NCBI GenBank assembly: GCA_021819035.1
Contig: JAKASL010000001.1
Location: 186,001 to 250,000, forward strand
DNA length: 64,000 bases
Reading direction: 5' to 3'
From: an archaeon
GTDB taxonomy: Archaea; Thermoproteota; Nitrososphaeria; Nitrososphaerales; Gagatemarchaeaceae
The position numbers were made by a program, and so were the translations under genes. Positions 48,516 to 57,038 of the stretch are shown in pieces (position 1 is the first letter of the stretch; each line of letters opens with the position of its first letter). The notes beneath the pieces were generated by a model. It was not told the origin of the DNA. It did not search any database and saw only the letters and a list, made by a program, of their open reading frames with translations.

Positions 48516-50003
48516 ATGATGGCTATAGACGGAGTGATCGCCTTTCTCTCGCTGTTCGTCGTCTTCGTCGCCCTCGGGTTCTTCGGTTCACGCTGGAGGC
48601 GGGGCGACATGAACAACCTCAGCGAGTGGGCGCTCGCGGGGAGGAGAATGGGGACGTACCTGGTCTGGTTCCTCGTCGGTGCGGACCTCTACACAGCGTA
48701 CACTTTCATCGCGATCCCGTCCGGGGTCTATGCGAAGGGCGCCATATACAATTTCGCAGTCCCCTACGTCGCTCTGACGTTCGGGATAGCCATCCTGTTC
48801 ATGCCGAAATTCTGGCGCATCACACGCGAGAAGGGGTACATCACCGGAGCCGACTTCGCGAAAGGGACATTCAACAGCACGACTCTGGCCATACTGATTG
48901 CCATAGTAGGGATCGTCGCCGAGCTCCCCTACATCGCGTTGCAGATAGTCGGGATGCAGGCCATCCTGACCACGATGCTGGCCGGGGTGTCAAATGTGAC
49001 GACCGACTCAGAGATATCGCTCATCATCGCGTTCATCGTCCTCGCCGCCTTCACCTACACGAGCGGGCTCAGGGGAGCCACCCTCACTGCGGTCCTGAAG
49101 GACATTCTGATATTCGGAGGGGTCATAGCAGTGATAGCGGCGGTGGCCATCGGCGGGGGCTTCTCCGCTGGCTTTACCGCCAAGCCTGTTTACTCGACAT
49201 TGGCTCCGGCGCTGGAGAACGCCTACTGGAGCATATTCATCGTTAGCGCGCTGGCGCTCTACCTGTACCCGCACGCAATGAACGGGGTCCTCAGCGCACA
49301 GGACGCAGAAAAGGTGAGGAAGAGTTCCGCGCTCCTTCCGATCTATGGCATAGGGCTCGGACTGCTCGCGCTGTACGGGGTCGTCATCTATGGAAACTCC
49401 GCGGCCCTTCACTTCGTGAAGGCGAACGGTGGGAGCGGCCTCCTTGTCGTCCCATCTATAATACAGAGCGTCTTACCGCCTTGGGCCGCAGGTATAGCCT
49501 TCCTGGGGATTTTCATCGGGGGCCTCGTCCCGGCCGCTATCATGGCCATCTCCCAGGCGAACCTACTCACGAGGAACATCGTCAAGGTCTTCAGGCCCAA
49601 CCTGTCTCCGACCAGAGAGACGCAGATAGCGAAGTGGGCCTCCGTCGCCTTCAAGTTCATCGCCCTGGCTTTCGTCTTCGTAGTCAATTCGACATACGCG
49701 GTCCAACTGCAGCTCTTCGGGACGATACTCGTGGTCCAGACTCTCCCCTCAATATTCGGAGGCCTTATCACGAACAGGCTGAACAAGTACGGGCTCATCG
49801 TCGGCCTGGTGGCGAGCGAGATTCTCGGAATCTACCTGATGGCTGACGCGAACAAGTTCGGCACGTGGTCGACCTCGTTCTTCAACACCCCGCCCTTCGG
49901 GGCTTTCTATGTAGGCGCGACAGCTCTGGCCCTCAACTTGGTTATAGTCCTGGTCGCGACCCTGGTATCAAGGCCCAAAGCCGTCGTGGCGCAGGGCGTT
50001 TAG
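48516..50003 (+). CDS. sodium/solute symporter (SSS family)
   Basis: A 495-residue transporter with about 13 hydrophobic helices and the SSS marks SEWALAGRRMGTYLVWFLVGADLYTAYTFIAIP in the first two helices, TYTSGLRGATLTAVLKDIL near residue 170, and the Na2-site segment near residue 340. Such proteins use a Na+ gradient to take up organic acids, amino acids or sugars; the DUF3311 partner and the ending suggest the archaeal/bacterial acetate-pantothenate-like branch. Substrate cannot be named. It follows DUF3311 directly and is followed by a medium-chain dehydrogenase on the same strand. Confidence 0.93.
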   Translation: MMAIDGVIAFLSLFVVFVALGFFGSRWRRGDMNNLSEWALAGRRMGTYLVWFLVGADLYTAYTFIAIPSGVYAKGAIYNFAVPYVALTFGIAILFMPKFWRITREKGYITGADFAKGTFNSTTLAILIAIVGIVAELPYIALQIVGMQAILTTMLAGVSNVTTDSEISLIIAFIVLAAFTYTSGLRGATLTAVLKDILIFGGVIAVIAAVAIGGGFSAGFTAKPVYSTLAPALENAYWSIFIVSALALYLYPHAMNGVLSAQDAEKVRKSSALLPIYGIGLGLLALYGVVIYGNSAALHFVKANGGSGLLVVPSIIQSVLPPWAAGIAFLGIFIGGLVPAAIMAISQANLLTRNIVKVFRPNLSPTRETQIAKWASVAFKFIALAFVFVVNSTYAVQLQLFGTILVVQTLPSIFGGLITNRLNKYGLIVGLVASEILGIYLMADANKFGTWSTSFFNTPPFGAFYVGATALALNLVIVLVATLVSRPKAVVAQGV

Positions 50004-50035
50004 TGTAAGTAGCCGTCCTTCCAGGCGGTCGGAGA

Positions 50036-51055
50036 ATGAAGGCCGCGCAGTTCGAAACGCCTGGGGGGCCGGAGGTCCTCTCCTACAGAGATGTCCGCGA
50101 CCCCGAACCGGGTGCTTCAGAGGTCGTCCTGCGCGTGTCCTTCTGTGGCGTCAACAGAATCGATGTATGGGCACGGAGCGGGAGATACAAGACGTCTCTG
50201 CCGCACATCCCGGGGACAGACATCTCCGGCGAGGTAGTAGCATCAGGGCCGGGGGTCAAGGGTACCCTGCCTGGGGACATGGTCTTGGTCTATCCTGTAC
50301 TCTCCGACGGGTCGTGCGTCTATTGCCGCCAGGGCAGACAGAACCTCTGCCTATCCAGGGGATTCGTCGGAATCGCGACAGACGGAGGCTACGCAGAGCT
50401 CGTCAAGGTCCCAGTTGACAATCTAATCCCTCTGGGCGGCCTGGACCCCAAGACCGCTGCGTGCCTCCCTGTAAACTTCGGGACGGCCTGGAACGGCCTC
50501 GTGGGGAAGGCCGGCGTCCGCGGAGGGGACACGGTCCTGGTCTGGGGGGCCGCCGGCGGGCTGGGCCATGCGGCGGTCCAGGTCGCCAAACACCTCGGAG
50601 CGACCGTCATCGCCGTGGTGGGCGATGATAGGAAGAGTGGGTTCGTGAAGTCTCTGGGAGCAGACTCCGTGGTCGTCTTGAAGTCTGGCGACCTCGTAGA
50701 GAAGGTCCGCGCCCTCACCGACGGGGTCGGCGTTTCGGTGGTCTTCGACCACGTAGGGGGGGACACGTGGCCCACCAGCCTCGACTGCCTCGCGAAGGGA
50801 GGGCGGATGGTGACGCTCGGTCTCACTTCGGGGGCCAAGGCAGAGTTAGACGTCCGCAGAGTGTATCAGGATGAGCTGAAGCTGATGGGGGTCTACGGCC
50901 AATCCAGGGAAGACCTGAGCGCGGTCATGACGCTTGCTGCCTCAGGAAAACTGAAGCCCGCTGTATACAGGAATCTCCCGCTCAGCTCGGCGAAGGAGGC
51001 CCATGAGATTGTCGAGTCCCGCGAGGTGCAGGGGAAGGTCCTCCTGAGCCCCTGA
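50036..51055 (+). CDS. medium-chain dehydrogenase/reductase, quinone-oxidoreductase-like
   Basis: A 339-residue MDR protein. The substrate domain reads SFCGVNRIDVWARSGRYKTSLPHIPGTDISGEV, and a structural-zinc-like lobe is seen in SCVYCRQGRQNLCLS near residue 97. The NADPH domain has VWGAAGGLGHAAVQVAKHLGATVIAVVG near residue 168. The catalytic-zinc Cys of alcohol dehydrogenases is not in its usual setting (CGVN), so a quinone or enoyl reductase is likelier. With the SDR nearby it may act on small carbonyls. Separated from the symporter by 32 nt. Confidence 0.9.
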   Translation: MKAAQFETPGGPEVLSYRDVRDPEPGASEVVLRVSFCGVNRIDVWARSGRYKTSLPHIPGTDISGEVVASGPGVKGTLPGDMVLVYPVLSDGSCVYCRQGRQNLCLSRGFVGIATDGGYAELVKVPVDNLIPLGGLDPKTAACLPVNFGTAWNGLVGKAGVRGGDTVLVWGAAGGLGHAAVQVAKHLGATVIAVVGDDRKSGFVKSLGADSVVVLKSGDLVEKVRALTDGVGVSVVFDHVGGDTWPTSLDCLAKGGRMVTLGLTSGAKAELDVRRVYQDELKLMGVYGQSREDLSAVMTLAASGKLKPAVYRNLPLSSAKEAHEIVESREVQGKVLLSP

Positions 51056-51108
51056 ACACAGCAGGGTTTCGCTTCGTTTATAGGCCGAGCCAGGTCGACT
51101 TCCGTACG

Positions 51109-51621
51109 TTGTACACCAGCACGGTAGTAGACGACGAGGCCCACGCCATGACGGTCATGAAAGGGATGGAAGAAGCGTGGGGGCGCAAGGACGAGTCGTA
51201 CTTCATCGAAGTCCTCAGGAACGAGCCGAGCCTGGTCCTCCGTGTCCACGCCGTCTGCATCCTGGCGGAGGTCGGAGGGGAGGGGTCTGTCCCAGCCCTG
51301 GCGGACGTCTTGCTTCATGATCCCGACCCCTTGGTCCGCCATGAAGCGGCTTTCTCTCTTGGTCAAATCGGGCTCTCGGAGGGGAACAAGGCGCTGGCCA
51401 AGGCGGTAATCGAAGACAAAGACCCAATCGTCAGGCACGAATCAGCGGCCGCCCTCGGTTCGGTCGGGAGCCCCGAGTCGGAGGCCGTCCTCATGGAGGC
51501 GGAGTCTGACCCCGACGAGATGGTCAGGAACTCGGCGAAGGCGTCCCTCTTCAACATAAGGTTCCTGAAGCAGTACTCCTCCTCAGGGGAGACAGCCAGG
51601 GACAGAGCCCCCAGACCCTAG
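51109..51621 (+). CDS. HEAT-repeat protein with two HE motifs, deoxyhypusine-hydroxylase-like
   Basis: A 170-residue all-helical repeat protein with a TTG start and a TATA box near 51075. It contains LRVHAVCILAEVG, VRHEAAFSLGQIG near residue 79 and VRHESAAALGSVG near residue 110. The two H-E pairs in the same repeat positions are the iron-binding pattern of deoxyhypusine hydroxylase, which has four HE pairs in two halves. This protein is about half that size, so it could be a one-half dimeric version, or a PBS-lyase-type HEAT scaffold that shares the motif. Function not established. Confidence 0.8.
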   Translation: MYTSTVVDDEAHAMTVMKGMEEAWGRKDESYFIEVLRNEPSLVLRVHAVCILAEVGGEGSVPALADVLLHDPDPLVRHEAAFSLGQIGLSEGNKALAKAVIEDKDPIVRHESAAALGSVGSPESEAVLMEAESDPDEMVRNSAKASLFNIRFLKQYSSSGETARDRAPRP

Positions 51622-51638
51622 CCTCCAACCCTTAAGTC

Positions 51639-52412
51639 ATGGGGGCCCGCCCGTCGGACTGCTTGAGGCTGGCGGGGAAGAGGGCCCTTGTCACCGGTTC
51701 CTCTCAGGGGATAGGCGCGGAGGTGGCAAGGCTCTTTGCTAAAGAAGGGGCGACGGTAGCGATCAACCACCGTGGGCGCTCCCCTCACGGGGAGCCAGTC
51801 CTCCGGTCCATCAAGAGCGCTGGTGGGAAGGCCTTCGTTGTCCACGCCGACGTCTCGGACAGCTCAAGCGTCGATGCGATGTTCGACGAAGTCAGTGGGA
51901 AGCTGGGGGGCCTGGACATCCTGGTCAACACAGCGGGCTTGGCAGACCCGAAGCTGTGGAGCCTCACCCTGGAAGACGCCACCCTCGAAATGTGGAAGCG
52001 GGTCTTCGCCGTCGACACCTTCGGTACCTTCCTCTGCGTAAAGGGCGCAGCCAGGCTGATGGAACGGGGCTCCTCCGTAGTCAACGTCGCATCGATACCG
52101 GCCCTCGTGGGCGACACCGACGGTCTGATCTACGCCTCGGCCAAAGGGGCGGTCGTCTCCATGACCAGGATGCTGGCGAAGATGCTCGCCCCGAAGATCA
52201 GGGTGAACTGCATGGCGTTCGGGTCGATCGAGACTTCCTGGGTGAGCTGGCTGGGCGAAGAACAGAAGCGCTCCTACCTCGGCGCCATCCCCCTGGGGAG
52301 GTTCGGAAGACCGTCGGAGGCTGCCAGCCTCGCACTCTTCCTGGCCAGCGACGAGTCCAGCTACATCACCGGGCAGGTGGTGTCCCTCGACGGGGGAGAA
52401 GCGCCCCGCTAG
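51639..52412 (+). CDS. short-chain dehydrogenase/reductase
   Basis: A 257-residue SDR. Cofactor motif ALVTGSSQGIGAEVARLFAKEG near residue 17, structural NTAG-like VNTAGLAD, catalytic Ser in VVNVASIPALVG near residue 147 and the Y-x-x-x-K pair in LIYASAKGAVVSM near residue 161. The ending GRFGRPSEAASLALFLASDESSYITGQVVSLDGG is typical of 3-oxoacyl-ACP reductase-like SDRs. Archaea usually use such proteins for sugar or alcohol oxidation; substrate unknown. It converges on the small gene of the decarboxylase operon, overlapping by 4 nt. Confidence 0.93.
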   Translation: MGARPSDCLRLAGKRALVTGSSQGIGAEVARLFAKEGATVAINHRGRSPHGEPVLRSIKSAGGKAFVVHADVSDSSSVDAMFDEVSGKLGGLDILVNTAGLADPKLWSLTLEDATLEMWKRVFAVDTFGTFLCVKGAARLMERGSSVVNVASIPALVGDTDGLIYASAKGAVVSMTRMLAKMLAPKIRVNCMAFGSIETSWVSWLGEEQKRSYLGAIPLGRFGRPSEAASLALFLASDESSYITGQVVSLDGGEAPR

Positions 52413-52621
52413 GCCCCCGCTGCGCGATAGAGCCCCCCTGTCTTCTCAAGCTTCGCCAGCGCGGCTTCCACGCTGTCGGCCTCGCTGACTACCCCGTTTT
52501 CGATCGCCTTCTCCCATAGGCCGATGAACGTCTCCAGCCCCTCTCTCGCCTGTTCGTCCTTCCCTGACTTGGTCCTTTCCAGCTGCCGTAGGTAGTCGCG
52601 TACGCTGAGGGTTTCGCTCAT
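52409..52621 (-). CDS. 70-residue helical hypothetical protein
   Basis: A 70-residue protein, MSETLSVRDYLRQLERTKSG followed by EGLETFIGLWEKAIENGVVSEADSVEAALAKLEKTGG: three amphipathic helices, no recognised family. It overlaps the end of the upstream decarboxylase-family gene by 4 nt and is the last gene of a three-gene unit with DUF371. It could be a small subunit or regulator of that enzyme; the sequence gives no proof. Confidence 0.75.
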   Translation of the reverse strand: MSETLSVRDYLRQLERTKSGKDEQAREGLETFIGLWEKAIENGVVSEADSVEAALAKLEKTGGLYRAAGA

Positions 52622-53568
52622 AGGATCCTCGCCTCTCCACCGACCCCTGAAAGGTACGCCCTGTAACCGAGTTTCTCCATGGCATTCAGAACCTTGTCTT
52701 GGTCCTTCTCGTCTGTGTTGATGAAGACCGACGGCCCGGTCTGCATGGAGTAGTACGCCTTTATCCCGTCCCCACGCATGTCTCTCACCCTCCGGATTAT
52801 TCTGATGGAGTCCTCTGTCATTATGACCAGGCCGCTGTCCCCGGTCATGGTCAGGCTGTGGAGTTCGAGGGTGTCCCTTTCTGCCAGCCTGCCGATGGCG
52901 TCGAGGTCGTTCCCCCGGATGGCCTTCTCCATCTCGTCGCACCGCCTCTGAGCTGACTCCACCCTCGCCTGGAAGAAGGGGGAGGTGAGCACCTCTCTGT
53001 GGGCGTCTTCTGTCCGTACCCTCGACGGAAGGGGGACGACCACCATGCGCAGGTCCATCACCTTGGCGTCGGCGAACCTCTCGGCGTAGGTGCTTTCGTC
53101 ATCCTTCCCCGCGTACAGCCTCGAAAAGCCGCCGACCAGAGACCGTGAGGCAGACGCTGCGAACAGCCGAGCCTTCCTGGAGAGTCGGGGTAGGTCGGGG
53201 GTGGTCCCGGTCAGGAGCCTATGGGCGAGGAGGGTCAGCGCCGCGCCAGCCGATGATGAGTAACCTATCCCCTTCGCCTTCCCTGTTGGGACGTTCCGGC
53301 TGTCTATCCTGAAGTCGACGACCCTCTTCGAGGGGTCCATACTGGATACGACCCCCTGGAGCCGGACGTTGGCAGAGTCGTTCTGCCTTCCTTCTATGAA
53401 GACGCCCCCCCTCTCTGTGTCTGTGATAGACGCCTCCGTCTTCATGCAGGTCGTGTTGACTGAGATGCTGTCGTGGTAGGGGAGCCTCAGCTTCCAGTCC
53501 TTGAGGCCGTGATACTTCACCAGCGCCTGCATGGTGTACGCCTCTGCCCTGAACCTCGCCAACGTCAC
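52618..53568 (-). CDS. mevalonate-diphosphate-decarboxylase-family GHMP protein with an atypical active site
   Basis: A 316-residue protein with a GTG start. The N-terminus AEAYTMQALVKYHGLKDWKLRLPYHDSISV matches the mevalonate diphosphate decarboxylase A-x-x-x-I-A-L-x-K-Y-x-G region, the GHMP motif is KAKGIGYSSSAGAALTLLAHR near residue 98, and the end has YSMQTGPSVFIN near residue 276. In mevalonate diphosphate decarboxylase this last motif is DAGPN and its Asp is catalytic; here Gln is seen. It could be the phosphomevalonate or bisphosphomevalonate decarboxylase, or mevalonate-3-kinase, that archaea use in modified pathways. It overlaps both neighbours by 4 nt. Confidence 0.85.
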   Translation of the reverse strand: MTLARFRAEAYTMQALVKYHGLKDWKLRLPYHDSISVNTTCMKTEASITDTERGGVFIEGRQNDSANVRLQGVVSSMDPSKRVVDFRIDSRNVPTGKAKGIGYSSSAGAALTLLAHRLLTGTTPDLPRLSRKARLFAASASRSLVGGFSRLYAGKDDESTYAERFADAKVMDLRMVVVPLPSRVRTEDAHREVLTSPFFQARVESAQRRCDEMEKAIRGNDLDAIGRLAERDTLELHSLTMTGDSGLVIMTEDSIRIIRRVRDMRGDGIKAYYSMQTGPSVFINTDEKDQDKVLNAMEKLGYRAYLSGVGGEARIL

Positions 53569-54029
53569 TCCACCTCTATCTCGAGCGTCCCCGTGGTCGC
53601 AGGACTCCTCAGCAGCCTGACCATGTCCCTGGGGATGTCCTTCGCGGCCGCGCTCGCCCCCACCGCCAGCGTCCTGTCGCTGACGAACCCGCTCTTCCTG
53701 ATCACGATGTCATGCGGATGGGACAGCTCGAGCCTGGAGTCCCCCTGAGCCGCGGCCTGGAAGGTGCGTCCCCCGACTCTAATCCTGATGGTGACCTTGG
53801 CCCCTGACCTCTGCAACCCTTCCCTCACAGCATGGCTGATCCCGGAGCACCCTTTGTCAGCCCCGACGCCTATTATGCAGTCGCCCTTCTCCGTCAGATG
53901 CCCCTCGGTGGTGACCTCCATGGTGGTAGCATGGGTGGACCTCACCATCGGGTGACCTCGGAAGCTCACTTCGTCCCTGACTGGTCCGCCTTCCCTCGCC
54001 GATGAAACCTCTCTGGGGGTGGCTAACAT
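53565..54029 (-). CDS. DUF371 protein
   Basis: A 154-residue protein of the archaeal DUF371 family: FRGHPMVRSTHATTMEVTTEGHLTEKGDCIIGVGADKG, and the later HPHDIVIRKSGFVSDRTLAVGASAAAKDIPRDMVRLLRSPATTG. The family is archaea-specific and its function is unknown. It overlaps the decarboxylase-family gene by 4 nt (GTGA), and that gene overlaps the 70-residue one, so the three are translationally coupled, placing DUF371 near isoprenoid or lipid synthesis. The ATG is 11 codons upstream of VRDEVSFRGHP; a later start cannot be excluded. Confidence 0.92.
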   Translation of the reverse strand: MLATPREVSSAREGGPVRDEVSFRGHPMVRSTHATTMEVTTEGHLTEKGDCIIGVGADKGCSGISHAVREGLQRSGAKVTIRIRVGGRTFQAAAQGDSRLELSHPHDIVIRKSGFVSDRTLAVGASAAAKDIPRDMVRLLRSPATTGTLEIEVE

Positions 54030-54091
54030 CGTAGCTCCAGCCCACTGACAACGTCTTTATAGTTTCGAGGCTCCGCCGTCCCCAAGTTCCC

Positions 54092-54343
54092 TTGACCACG
54101 GAGTATGAGCAGTTGCTCTCAAGGATGCTGGAAGAGAAGAGGGCCAAGCTGGCCGAGCTGACTGGGAAGAAGGGGACCGACAAGGACTCGGCATCAGTGG
54201 CGTCGGACATCAAGTTTCTGGAGGTAGAGCTCCAGCGATATCAGCAGGGGATGGCGCTGTTCAGGACGAAGAACCCCCCCCGGGTAGGCCGCTGGGGGTC
54301 GCCCGAGGCGGAGGAACGCAGAGAAGAAGCGCAGCGGGCTTGA
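54092..54343 (+). CDS. 83-residue charged hypothetical protein
   Basis: A TTG-started protein with a helical N-terminus TTEYEQLLSRMLEEKRAKLAELTG, then FLEVELQRYQQGMALFRTKN and a polar tail. It is probably a small coiled-coil protein, no family recognised. TATA CTTTATAG (about 54055) precedes it at leaderless distance. It overlaps the ornithine cyclodeaminase gene by 4 nt and so is the leader gene of that unit. Confidence 0.7.
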   Translation: MTTEYEQLLSRMLEEKRAKLAELTGKKGTDKDSASVASDIKFLEVELQRYQQGMALFRTKNPPRVGRWGSPEAEERREEAQRA

Positions 54344-55281
54344 CGCTAATCCTGTCGGAGGCTGACGTCGAGGGCCTCCTCAACATGGACGAGGTGGTGG
54401 GTGTCGTGGAAGAGGCCTTCCGGAGGAAGGGGCAGGGCGAAGCGGAGAACTTCATGCGGACTAGGACCAGGGGGGCATCGTCCACGCTGAGCGTGATGCA
54501 CGCCAGCATGCCATATCTCGGGCGCGCCGGGTTGAAAGCCTACCTCTCCTCTAAGGCCGGCACGAATTTCGTGGTCATCCTCTTCGACGCAGCTGACTCC
54601 AAGCCGCTCGCAGTGATGGGGGCGGACATGCTCGGCAGGTTCAGGACTGGGGCCGCTTCTGCCGTGGCTACGAAACATCTGTACAGAAACGCCTCTGGGT
54701 CGGTCGCAATCTTAGGCTCAGGGAAGCAGGCGCTGACCCAGATTCTCGCCCTCCGATCCATCATGTCGGTGGAGGAGGTGCGGATTTGGAGCCCCAACGA
54801 AAGGAGCCGAGGCGCCTTCGCCAGGGCGCTGGAAGAGAAAGGCTTCGCCGCAAAGGCGTTCGGCTCTCCTGAGCAGGCCGTCAGGGGTGCCCAGATTGCC
54901 ACCACCATCACTTCGTCCACCTTGCCCTTCCTAGACGGTGGCATGCTCAGGGGCGTATCTCACGCAAACATCTGCGGCTCCAACGTCCCGACGCACGCCG
55001 AAATCTCGACCGACGCGGTCGCGTCATTCCAGACGGTGGCAGTCGACGACCTTGCCCAGGCTAAGTTCGAGTACGGGGAGCTGATAAGAGCGGCAGAAGC
55101 GGGGCAATTCTCATGGGACTCGGCTGTGGAGCTGGGCGAGGTGGTCGCAGGGAGGCGGCGGCCCGAGGGACGTACCCTGTTCAAGTCAGGGGGGGCGGCC
55201 ATCGAAGACGTCGCCGTGGCCAACGCGCTGTACGAATCGGCGAGGGCTGGCGGGCCCTTCCTTGACGTGAAGCTAGTCTGA
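54340..55281 (+). CDS. ornithine cyclodeaminase/mu-crystallin family dehydrogenase
   Basis: A 313-residue NAD(P)-dependent enzyme with a TTG start. Motifs: MRTRTRGASSTLSVMHASMPYLGRAGLKAYLSSKAGTNF, the catalytic-region LGRFRTGAASAVATKHLYR near residue 98, and the Rossmann VAILGSGKQALTQILALRSI near residue 125. The family contains ornithine cyclodeaminase, archaeal alanine dehydrogenase and ketimine reductases, and sequence cannot decide between them. It follows the 83-residue protein with a 4-nt overlap and converges on the thermosome gene. Confidence 0.93.
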   Translation: MTLILSEADVEGLLNMDEVVGVVEEAFRRKGQGEAENFMRTRTRGASSTLSVMHASMPYLGRAGLKAYLSSKAGTNFVVILFDAADSKPLAVMGADMLGRFRTGAASAVATKHLYRNASGSVAILGSGKQALTQILALRSIMSVEEVRIWSPNERSRGAFARALEEKGFAAKAFGSPEQAVRGAQIATTITSSTLPFLDGGMLRGVSHANICGSNVPTHAEISTDAVASFQTVAVDDLAQAKFEYGELIRAAEAGQFSWDSAVELGEVVAGRRRPEGRTLFKSGGAAIEDVAVANALYESARAGGPFLDVKLV

Positions 55282-55290
55282 GCCTCTACC

Positions 55291-56925
55291 CTACATGGGC
55301 GGCATGCCGCCCATCCCTCCGCCTCCTGGCGGGGTAGGGGGGGCCTTCATCTTGCTCGCCGCTATCACGTCGTCGATCCTGAGGATCATCGACGCCGCCT
55401 CGGTCGCCGCGCGGAGTATCTGGAGCTTCACCGCGAGGGGCTCCCACACCGACTTCGAGTACATGTCGGTAACCTTCCCGTTGAGAGCGTCGACTCCATA
55501 CCACTTCCCCTCTTTGCCGTGCTTCGCCCTCAGGTCGACCTGCGTGTCGATCGGGTCCATCCCCGCGTTCTCTGCGAGCGTCAATGGGATGCTCTCCATG
55601 GCGTCGGCGAACTTCAGGGCAGCGAGCTGCTCCCTCCCAGAGAGCTTCTGCGCCCAGTTGCGCAGCTGTATCGAGACCTCCTCTTCGGGAGCACCGCCGC
55701 CGGCTACGACCGCAGGAAGCTCGACGACGTCTTTCGTCACCATCAGCGCGTCGTGGAGCGCCCTCTCGGCTTCGTCCACCACCCGTTGGGTCCCTCCCCT
55801 CACGAGGATGCTCACAGCCTTCGGGTTCTTAGCTCCCTCTAGGAACACCCACTTGTCTTCTTCGAGCTTCCTCTCTTCCACCAGCTTCGCATACCCGAGG
55901 TCCTTCGAGCTGAGGTCGTCGAGGTTGGTGACGATCCTGGCGCCGGTCGCCTTCGCCAGCTTGGTCATATCGCTCTCCTTAACGCGCCTCACTGTCAGGA
56001 TCCCTGCCTTCGCGAGGAAGTGCTGCGCGAGGTCGTCAATCCCCTTCTGGCAGATCAGAACGGTCGCCCCGGCCGCCCGGACCTTCTCCACCATCCCCTT
56101 CAGGATGCTCGTCTCCTCGTCCATGAACTGCTGCATCTGCTGAGGGTCGTTGATCCTTATCTCAGCTGAGAACTCAGTCTTCTCAATCTCCAGGGCCGAG
56201 TTGACTAGAGCGATTTTCGCCTCGGCTACACGCTTGGGCATCCCCGAATGGACGACTTCCTTGTCCAGCACCAGCCCCTTGATCATCTGAGTGTCTGTGA
56301 GGGCTCCGCCAGGCTTCTTCTCGACCTTGACGTTGTCTATGTCCACCTTGAACCCGTCCCCCCGCTTCTCCGCTACCTGAAGCACCGCGTCGACCACTAT
56401 CCCGGCCAGGTGTGGAGAGTCTTCGTTCACCAGCTTCGTCATCATGCTGGTGTTCGCTATCTTCAGCAGGTCTGCCCTGCTCTCGGGGTTGACCTTCTCC
56501 GCTATCGCCTCGAGGATTTCCTGGGCCTTCTCTGCGGCTCGGCTGTACCCGTCCACCACCACCACGGGGTGGACGTCCTTGTTGATCAGCTCCTCTGCCT
56601 TCTCGAGCAGCGCCCCTGCCACCACCACCGCTGACGTCGTCCCGTCCCCGACTTCGTTGTCCGTGGCCTTGCTTATCTCAACCATCATCTTCGCCGCCGG
56701 ATGCTGGACGTCGAGCTCTTTCAGCATCGTCGCGCCGTCGTTGGTTATGGTGACGTCTCCCATGGAGTCGACGAGCATCTTGTCCATACCCCGCGGCCCC
56801 AGTGAAGTCCTGACAACTTCGGCGATGAGCTTCGCTGCGGCGACGTTGTTCCTCTGAGCCTCCCTCCCTCTAGACTCACCGGAACCCTCCTTCAGAATTA
56901 TGACAGGCTGTCCAGTCGCTGACAT
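55291..56925 (-). CDS. thermosome (group II chaperonin) subunit
   Basis: A 544-residue chaperonin. The start ILKEGSGESRGREAQRNNVAAAKLIAEVVRTSLGPRGMDKMLVDSMGDVTITNDGATMLKELDVQHPAAKM is the family hallmark, GDGTTSAVVVAGALLEKAEEL near residue 90 holds the catalytic Asp, and the C-terminus is the flexible Gly/Met-rich GGGGMGGMPPM. It refolds proteins in an ATP-driven hetero- or homo-oligomeric ring. Only one subunit gene is here. TATA box at 56949-56956. The gene shares this gap with the aquaporin promoter. Confidence 0.98.
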   Translation of the reverse strand: MSATGQPVIILKEGSGESRGREAQRNNVAAAKLIAEVVRTSLGPRGMDKMLVDSMGDVTITNDGATMLKELDVQHPAAKMMVEISKATDNEVGDGTTSAVVVAGALLEKAEELINKDVHPVVVVDGYSRAAEKAQEILEAIAEKVNPESRADLLKIANTSMMTKLVNEDSPHLAGIVVDAVLQVAEKRGDGFKVDIDNVKVEKKPGGALTDTQMIKGLVLDKEVVHSGMPKRVAEAKIALVNSALEIEKTEFSAEIRINDPQQMQQFMDEETSILKGMVEKVRAAGATVLICQKGIDDLAQHFLAKAGILTVRRVKESDMTKLAKATGARIVTNLDDLSSKDLGYAKLVEERKLEEDKWVFLEGAKNPKAVSILVRGGTQRVVDEAERALHDALMVTKDVVELPAVVAGGGAPEEEVSIQLRNWAQKLSGREQLAALKFADAMESIPLTLAENAGMDPIDTQVDLRAKHGKEGKWYGVDALNGKVTDMYSKSVWEPLAVKLQILRAATEAASMILRIDDVIAASKMKAPPTPPGGGGMGGMPPM

Positions 56926-56948
56926 AAAGTCCGGTATACAACCGACGG

Positions 56949-56956
56949 TTTATAAG
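56949..56956 (-). promoter_or_regulatory. TATA box of the thermosome gene
   Basis: Minus-strand TTATAAAC about 24-31 nt before the ATG at 56925, leaderless spacing. Confidence 0.6.
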
Positions 56957-57038
56957 AGTTGTTCCGGGTCGAGGAAGTGCATCCGTACGGAGAGAGGGAA
57001 TTCTTAAGTGCGGCCAGTTAAGGACGCCGCCGAACGTT

